DNA from: Alphaproteobacteria bacterium
GTDB lineage: Bacteria > Pseudomonadota > Alphaproteobacteria > Rhizobiales > Devosiaceae
NCBI GenBank assembly: GCA_013152625.1
Contig: JAADFY010000006.1
Coordinates: 879-11,607 of the forward strand
Direction of reading: 5' to 3'
DNA: 10,729 nt
In this document: piece by piece, positions 7,743-10,729 of the stretch
Numbering within the stretch: position 1 is the first letter of the stretch
Layout of the letters: each line of letters starts with the position of its first letter
Translations under genes and position numbers: made by a program
The notes under the pieces: model-generated
Database searches by the model: none
Told to the model about the DNA's origin: nothing
Seen by the model: only the letters and a program-made list of their open reading frames with translations

Positions 7743-7987
7743 TTTGTTCTCTCCTTGGAATAAGCTGGAACGGGTTTTGGTCAGCGCGAACTTGGATTTC
7801 AGCGCTAAAAAAAAGAATGTGCGTGGCGACGCAATACTAGACAACAATCAGTTGGAACTAAAGCTCTGCGGGGTCAATGGCAAGGAAAATCAACTGTTTT
7901 TGCCAATGGGCACCGCCAGCCAGAAGCACGGGCCGGCATGGCGAACGGTTTCGGGGCGGCAGAAAATTCGCGATTGCCCGGCAGAGC

Positions 7988-8020
7988 GCCTCCGGGCGCA
8001 CCCGATGGCACGCCCGAGGC
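7988..8020 (-). terminator. GC-rich hairpin just after rpsU, without T-run
   Basis: GCCTC-c-GGGCG (7988-7998) pairs with CGCCC-GAGGC (8011-8020): ten base pairs with one bulged base and a 12-base loop. It begins ten bases past the rpsU stop on the - strand. No T-run follows, so it may be a 3'-end stabiliser, or an end point needing Rho, rather than a classic terminator. Confidence 0.4.
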
Positions 8021-8030
8021 CGAACGCGGG

Positions 8031-8246
8031 CTACTTTTTGGCGATCAAACCCTCGCGCTGAGCGCGTTTTCGGGCAAGCTTACGTGCGCGCCGGACAGCT
8101 TCCGCTTTTTGCCGCGCCTTTTTTTCCGAAGGTTTTTCGTAATAGTTGCGAAGTTTCATTTCGCGGAAAATGCCTTCACGTTGCATTTTCTTTTTCAGCG
8201 CTCTTAGCGCCTGGTCAACGTTATTATCCCGAACGACGACTTGCAC
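8031..8246 (-). CDS. rpsU: 30S ribosomal protein S21
   Basis: A 71-residue small-subunit ribosomal protein that helps position mRNA during initiation. The whole sequence matches the family: MQVVVRDNNVDQALRALKKK, then REGIFREMKLRNYYEKPSEK, then a strongly basic helix ending RAQREGLIAKK that binds rRNA. The length is normal for S21. ATG at 8246 has AAAGGAAG upstream on the - strand. It lies 212 bases downstream of purK on the same strand. The gap contains a CCCGGG-centred near-palindrome (8392-8409) and a 7-bp dyad after purK (8412-8418 with 8452-8458), but no promoter I would call. Placement after purEK is, from memory, common in Rhizobiales. Confidence 0.97.
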   Translation of the reverse strand: MQVVVRDNNVDQALRALKKKMQREGIFREMKLRNYYEKPSEKKARQKAEAVRRARKLARKRAQREGLIAKK

Positions 8247-8458
8247 GCGCGATACTTCCTTTAATTGAAAAATCAGACCGGCTGATTTTGGAATTTTTGC
8301 AACACAAATTCTCGGCGAGCGGAACTCCGGTCACCTTGAAAGGCTCACATAACAAATACCCCTGTTGGTGTCCAGCGCGGGCAAGGCAAATATCGAGCCC
8401 GGGTCCGATGGATTGCCGGTGGTCTCGACTTGCCATGGATGGCGCAAATAGCGGCAAT

Positions 8459-9574
8459 TTAGCGCGCCCTGGCAGTCAGACGGGTCAGGTGACCCATTTT
8501 CCGGCCCGGACGGATTTCATTTTTGCCGTAAAGATGGATTTTGCAACCGGGCACTGATTCGCCAGCGGCAACAGCGCGGACCTGATCGCCAATGAGATTT
8601 TGCATGACCGCGTCGGCATGGCGAACCGGGTCCGCAAGGGGCCAGCCGGCAACGGCGCGAATGTGTTGCTCAAATTGCGAGGCGGCGCAGGCCGCTTCGG
8701 TCCAGTGGCCGGAATTGTGGACCCGGGGGGCGATTTCGTTGACTATGAGCGTTTCGCCGCAAAGGAAAAATTCTACCCCCAGCACGCCCACATACTCGAA
8801 CGCGGTGGCAATTTTCTCGGCGATCCGGGTCGCCATTTTGCTCACATGGGCGGGCAACCCGGCGGGAACGGTGGAAGTGGCCAGAATGTGATTTTCGTGG
8901 GTGTTTCTTGCGGGATCATAGCTGGCCATTTCGCCATTGGTGCCCCGGGCGAGAATAATCGAGATTTCGGCGTCAAAATCCACGAATTCCTCCAGAACCG
9001 CGCCGGCGCCGGCCAGGGCGGCAATGGCAGCACCGGATTCGGTGTCCGTACCGATATGTTGCTGGCCCTTGCCGTCGTACCCCAGCCGTCGGGTTTTCAA
9101 AATTGCCGGCGCGGCCAGCCGCTGCCGTGCCTGGTTCAGATCGACCATTGTTTCAACCGGCAGGAAGGGGGCAACCACAAGGCCGAGGCCTGAAAGGAAC
9201 CGTTTTTCGGCCAGCCGGTCCTGACAGATTGCCAGCGCTTTTGCGCCGGGCATGACCGGGCAGTGCTGCTCAAGAATGGCAATGGCGCCCACGGGGATGT
9301 TTTCAAACTCGTAGGTCACCCGCTCCACCGATCTGGCAAACCGGTCCAGAGCATCGGCATCGGAATAGGCGGCCCGGGTGTGGTGGGGGGTAACTTCGAA
9401 GGCCGGACTTTCAGTGTCCGGGCAAAATATGTGGGTTTTCAGCCCCAGGCGGTGGGCGGCCATGGTGAGCATTCGGGCGAGCTGCCCGCCACCGAGAATG
9501 CCGATTGTGGCGCCGGGGCCCAGGGGCGCAAGGGATTGCGCGCTTTTTCCGTCGGGTGTCATGTCAGTGGGCAT
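8459..9574 (-). CDS. purK: N5-carboxyaminoimidazole ribonucleotide synthase (PurK)
   Basis: A 371-residue ATP-grasp enzyme that uses ATP and bicarbonate to turn AIR into N5-CAIR in purine synthesis; PurE then makes CAIR. Seen in order: IGILGGGQLARML (24-36), YEFENIP (88-94), LKTRRLGYDGKGQ (159-171, ATP-binding), EEFVDFDAEIS (195-205), and NEIAPRVHNSGHWT (279-292) with metal- and substrate-binding residues. Length is normal. The first ATG (9574) overlaps the end of purE by 11 bases; a second in-frame ATG at 9562 starts just after the purE stop and could be the real start. Neither has a clear ribosome site, which fits translational coupling to purE. Confidence 0.97.
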   Translation of the reverse strand: MPTDMTPDGKSAQSLAPLGPGATIGILGGGQLARMLTMAAHRLGLKTHIFCPDTESPAFEVTPHHTRAAYSDADALDRFARSVERVTYEFENIPVGAIAILEQHCPVMPGAKALAICQDRLAEKRFLSGLGLVVAPFLPVETMVDLNQARQRLAAPAILKTRRLGYDGKGQQHIGTDTESGAAIAALAGAGAVLEEFVDFDAEISIILARGTNGEMASYDPARNTHENHILATSTVPAGLPAHVSKMATRIAEKIATAFEYVGVLGVEFFLCGETLIVNEIAPRVHNSGHWTEAACAASQFEQHIRAVAGWPLADPVRHADAVMQNLIGDQVRAVAAGESVPGCKIHLYGKNEIRPGRKMGHLTRLTARAR

Positions 9575-10058
9575 CGGCGGGTCGAGGGGGCACCGTTTCG
9601 GTCTGGTGATCGCGGAATTTTTTCAAGGACCGGGCGACTTCCTCGTCGCCAAGGGCCAAAATAGAGGCGGCGAAAATTGCGGCATTGATCGCGCCGGGGG
9701 TGCCAATGGCCAATGTGCCCACCGGGATGCCGGCGGGCATTTGCACAATGGAGAGCAAACTGTCCTGACCGTGCATGGCCTGTGTGGGAGCGGGCACCCC
9801 CAGCACCGGCAGCATTGTTAACGCGGCAATCATGCCAGGCAGGGCGGCGGCGCCGCCGGCGCTGGCAATTATGATCCTGAACCCGGCCGCTTTTGCCCCG
9901 GTGGCAAAGGCGTACATCCGGTCCGGGGTGCGGTGGGCCGAGACGATGCGCGTTTCGTAGGCTATTTTCAGCATGTCGAGGGTTTCGGCGGCATGGCGCA
10001 TATGGGGCCAGTCGGACTGGGAGCCCATGATCAAGGCAACGGGTGGATTGTGGTTCAT
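9564..10058 (-). CDS. purE: N5-carboxyaminoimidazole ribonucleotide mutase (PurE, class I)
   Basis: A 164-residue enzyme that moves the carboxyl group of N5-CAIR to carbon to give CAIR in purine synthesis. It shows GSQSDW (12-17, phosphate binding), SAHRTPD (40-46) with the catalytic His42, and DSLLSIVQMPAGIPVGTLAIG. Pairing with purK marks it as the bacterial class I type. One position is odd: E. coli has GGAAHLPG, with His75 exactly 30 residues after catalytic His45, while here residue 72 is Ala in GGAAALPG (codon GCC at 9843-9845). Ribosome site GAAGGGG precedes ATG 10058. The DUF465 gene ends only 15 bases upstream and purK overlaps the 3' end, so the three probably form one operon. Confidence 0.96.
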   Translation of the reverse strand: MNHNPPVALIMGSQSDWPHMRHAAETLDMLKIAYETRIVSAHRTPDRMYAFATGAKAAGFRIIIASAGGAAALPGMIAALTMLPVLGVPAPTQAMHGQDSLLSIVQMPAGIPVGTLAIGTPGAINAAIFAASILALGDEEVARSLKKFRDHQTETVPPRPADAH

Positions 10059-10073
10059 TCTGACCCCTTCAAT

Positions 10074-10328
10074 TCAGGCAATTATGTCCGGTAATACCAA
10101 CGCCTCAAGCGCAACGATGCGGTCTTTTAGCGCCAGTTTTCGTTTTTTCAGGCGCTGAATGAGCATGCGATCGGTGGCGCTGGCGCTGGTCAGGGCATGG
10201 ATGGCGGCGTCCAGATCGGCATGCTCCTGGCGCGCTGTCCCAAGCTCCATGCCCAGTTTGGCCCGCTGTTCCATTGTCAGTGCCATCATGGTGACATCGG
10301 CCCGGTTGCTCAAGGGTTGTTCGCCCAT
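10074..10328 (-). CDS. DUF465 (YdcH-like) protein, longer form
   Basis: An 84-residue protein from the start used here. The second half, EHADLDAAIHAL then LIQRLKKRKLALKDRI and a PDIIA end, is the DUF465/YdcH pattern: a short helical hairpin, probably coiled-coil. The function of the family is unknown. The start is uncertain. A GTG at 10397 would lie upstream of the promoter found at 10353-10381, so I reject it. ATG 10328 falls about 18 bases after the expected RNA start, while ATGs at 10289, 10286 and 10274 would give shorter forms; none has a good ribosome site. It stops 15 bases before purE and so leads the purE-purK operon. Confidence 0.8.
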   Translation of the reverse strand: MGEQPLSNRADVTMMALTMEQRAKLGMELGTARQEHADLDAAIHALTSASATDRMLIQRLKKRKLALKDRIVALEALVLPDIIA

Positions 10329-10352
10329 ATTGCGCGTGCCCGCTTGTACCGC

Positions 10353-10381
10353 ATTTTCATCGTTGCGCCTACGATTGTCAA
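10353..10381 (-). promoter_or_regulatory. Sigma-70-type promoter for the DUF465-purE-purK operon
   Basis: On the - strand, TTGACA (10376-10381) matches the -35 consensus fully. After a 17-base spacer comes GAAAAT (10353-10358), four of six matches to TATAAT. Transcription would begin near 10346, shortly before the DUF465 start. Identified by eye only. Confidence 0.55.
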
Positions 10382-10399
10382 AATTGCCGCAGGGCACTT

Positions 10400-10428
10400 G
10401 TGAACCGTCCCGGGCGGTCCCATTTCAC
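10400..10428. promoter_or_regulatory. Dyad between divergent DUF465 genes, possible operator
   Basis: ACCG (10404-10407) pairs with CGGT (10415-10418) around TCCCGGG, and an outer GTGAA (10400-10404) mirrors TTCAC (10424-10428). It sits just upstream of the - strand -35 box and between the two divergent genes, where a shared regulator could bind. It is imperfect and could be chance. Confidence 0.25.
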
Positions 10429-10535
10429 CAAGGTAAGTATACCATTGACCGTGTTGTGCGTGCTTATGCGAGTTGGACAAAACCCGCGAAATTTGGCACC
10501 ATGATTCGGTTCACAGCAGACATCGGGAGTTGCAC

Positions 10536-10712
10536 ATGACATCTGTTTCCCACATTGCCGCGTTGGAGCGTCGCCACCAGTCCCTGGAGCAAGAAATCGG
10601 CGAGGAGCTGGCCCATGCAAGCCGCGATTTAATCCGCCTGACTTCGCTCAAGCGTAAAAAGCTTGAAATCAAGGACGAAATCGCCCGATTGCAACGGCAA
10701 ACGCAACATTAG
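10536..10712 (+). CDS. DUF465 (YdcH-like) protein, short form
   Basis: A 58-residue protein: MTSVSHIAALERRHQSLEQE, then IGEELAHASRDLIRLTSLKRKKLEIKDEIARLQ. This is the typical short DUF465/YdcH form, two charged helices predicted to form a hairpin or coiled coil, with the LKRKKLEIKDEI core. No function is established. ATG 10536 is preceded by GGGAG (10525-10529) at six bases, which is why I prefer it to the in-frame TTG at 10473. It diverges from the longer DUF465 gene on the other strand; they share the KRKxLxxKDxI core and could be distant paralogues. A small GGGG/CCCC dyad (10712-10725) follows the stop at the window edge and cannot be judged further. Confidence 0.85.
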   Translation: MTSVSHIAALERRHQSLEQEIGEELAHASRDLIRLTSLKRKKLEIKDEIARLQRQTQH

Positions 10713-10729
10713 GGGCCTTAACCCCAGGG

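Noticed and set aside
8412..8458. ATTGCCG/CGGCAAT dyad after purK as a terminator.
   Set aside because: A 7-bp stem with a 33-base loop and no T-run is weak evidence.
7877..8557. A 226-codon + strand open frame across rpsU and the neighbouring gaps.
   Set aside because: It overlaps the clear rpsU gene in antisense and its product is unlike any family; it is a shadow of high GC content.
10329..10397. Upstream GTG start (10397) for the longer DUF465 gene.
   Set aside because: It would place the start upstream of the TTGACA-17-GAAAAT promoter, and the added residues look unstructured and unrelated to the family.
10445..10478. TTGACC or TTGGAC as a -35 box for the short DUF465 gene.
   Set aside because: No acceptable -10 box lies 16-18 bases downstream of either.

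Overview
The window looks like an ordinary chromosomal core region of a GC-rich alphaproteobacterium, most likely of the order Hyphomicrobiales (Rhizobiales). The indicators are the three-subunit transhydrogenase (pntAA-pntAB-pntB), a short bacterial aa3-type cytochrome oxidase subunit IV protein beside it, a DUF992 secreted protein, the purE-purK-rpsU neighbourhood with two DUF465 genes, and two intergenic palindromic elements of the RIME/Bru-RS type. The genus cannot be fixed from the sequence. I saw no phage, transposase, CRISPR, toxin or tRNA/rRNA gene.

Left half (about 68-7076, all + strand): an M3 zinc oligoendopeptidase (PepF type) is followed 19 bases later by a 70-residue aa3 oxidase subunit IV-like membrane protein. 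After a 102-bp two-hairpin repeat comes pntAA-pntAB-pntB, encoding the proton-translocating NAD(P) transhydrogenase that uses the proton gradient to make NADPH. PntAA carries an extra lysine-rich tail of about 43 residues. Next is a 530-residue membrane alpha/beta-hydrolase of unknown substrate, probably starting at a TTG with a strong ribosome binding site.

Middle (7077-7283): a second, 145-bp copy of the two-hairpin repeat lies between the convergent hydrolase and DUF992 genes. The two copies differ in sequence, but their stems change by compensating pairs, so the fold appears to be kept.

Right half (7284-10328, all - strand): reading leftward from the right, a longer DUF465 protein, purE, purK, the ribosomal protein S21 gene rpsU and a secreted DUF992 protein. 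DUF465-purE-purK is tightly packed and looks like one operon; a good sigma-70-type promoter lies just before it. PurE and PurK together convert AIR to CAIR in purine synthesis. PurE has alanine where E. coli-type class I enzymes have a conserved histidine (GGAAHLPG). A second, short DUF465 gene (10536-10712, +) diverges from the operon.

The items most worth a second look are the covarying repeat pair (one copy supplies a stop codon), the membrane hydrolase, the PurE substitution and the PntAA tail. I found no convincing new multi-gene system.
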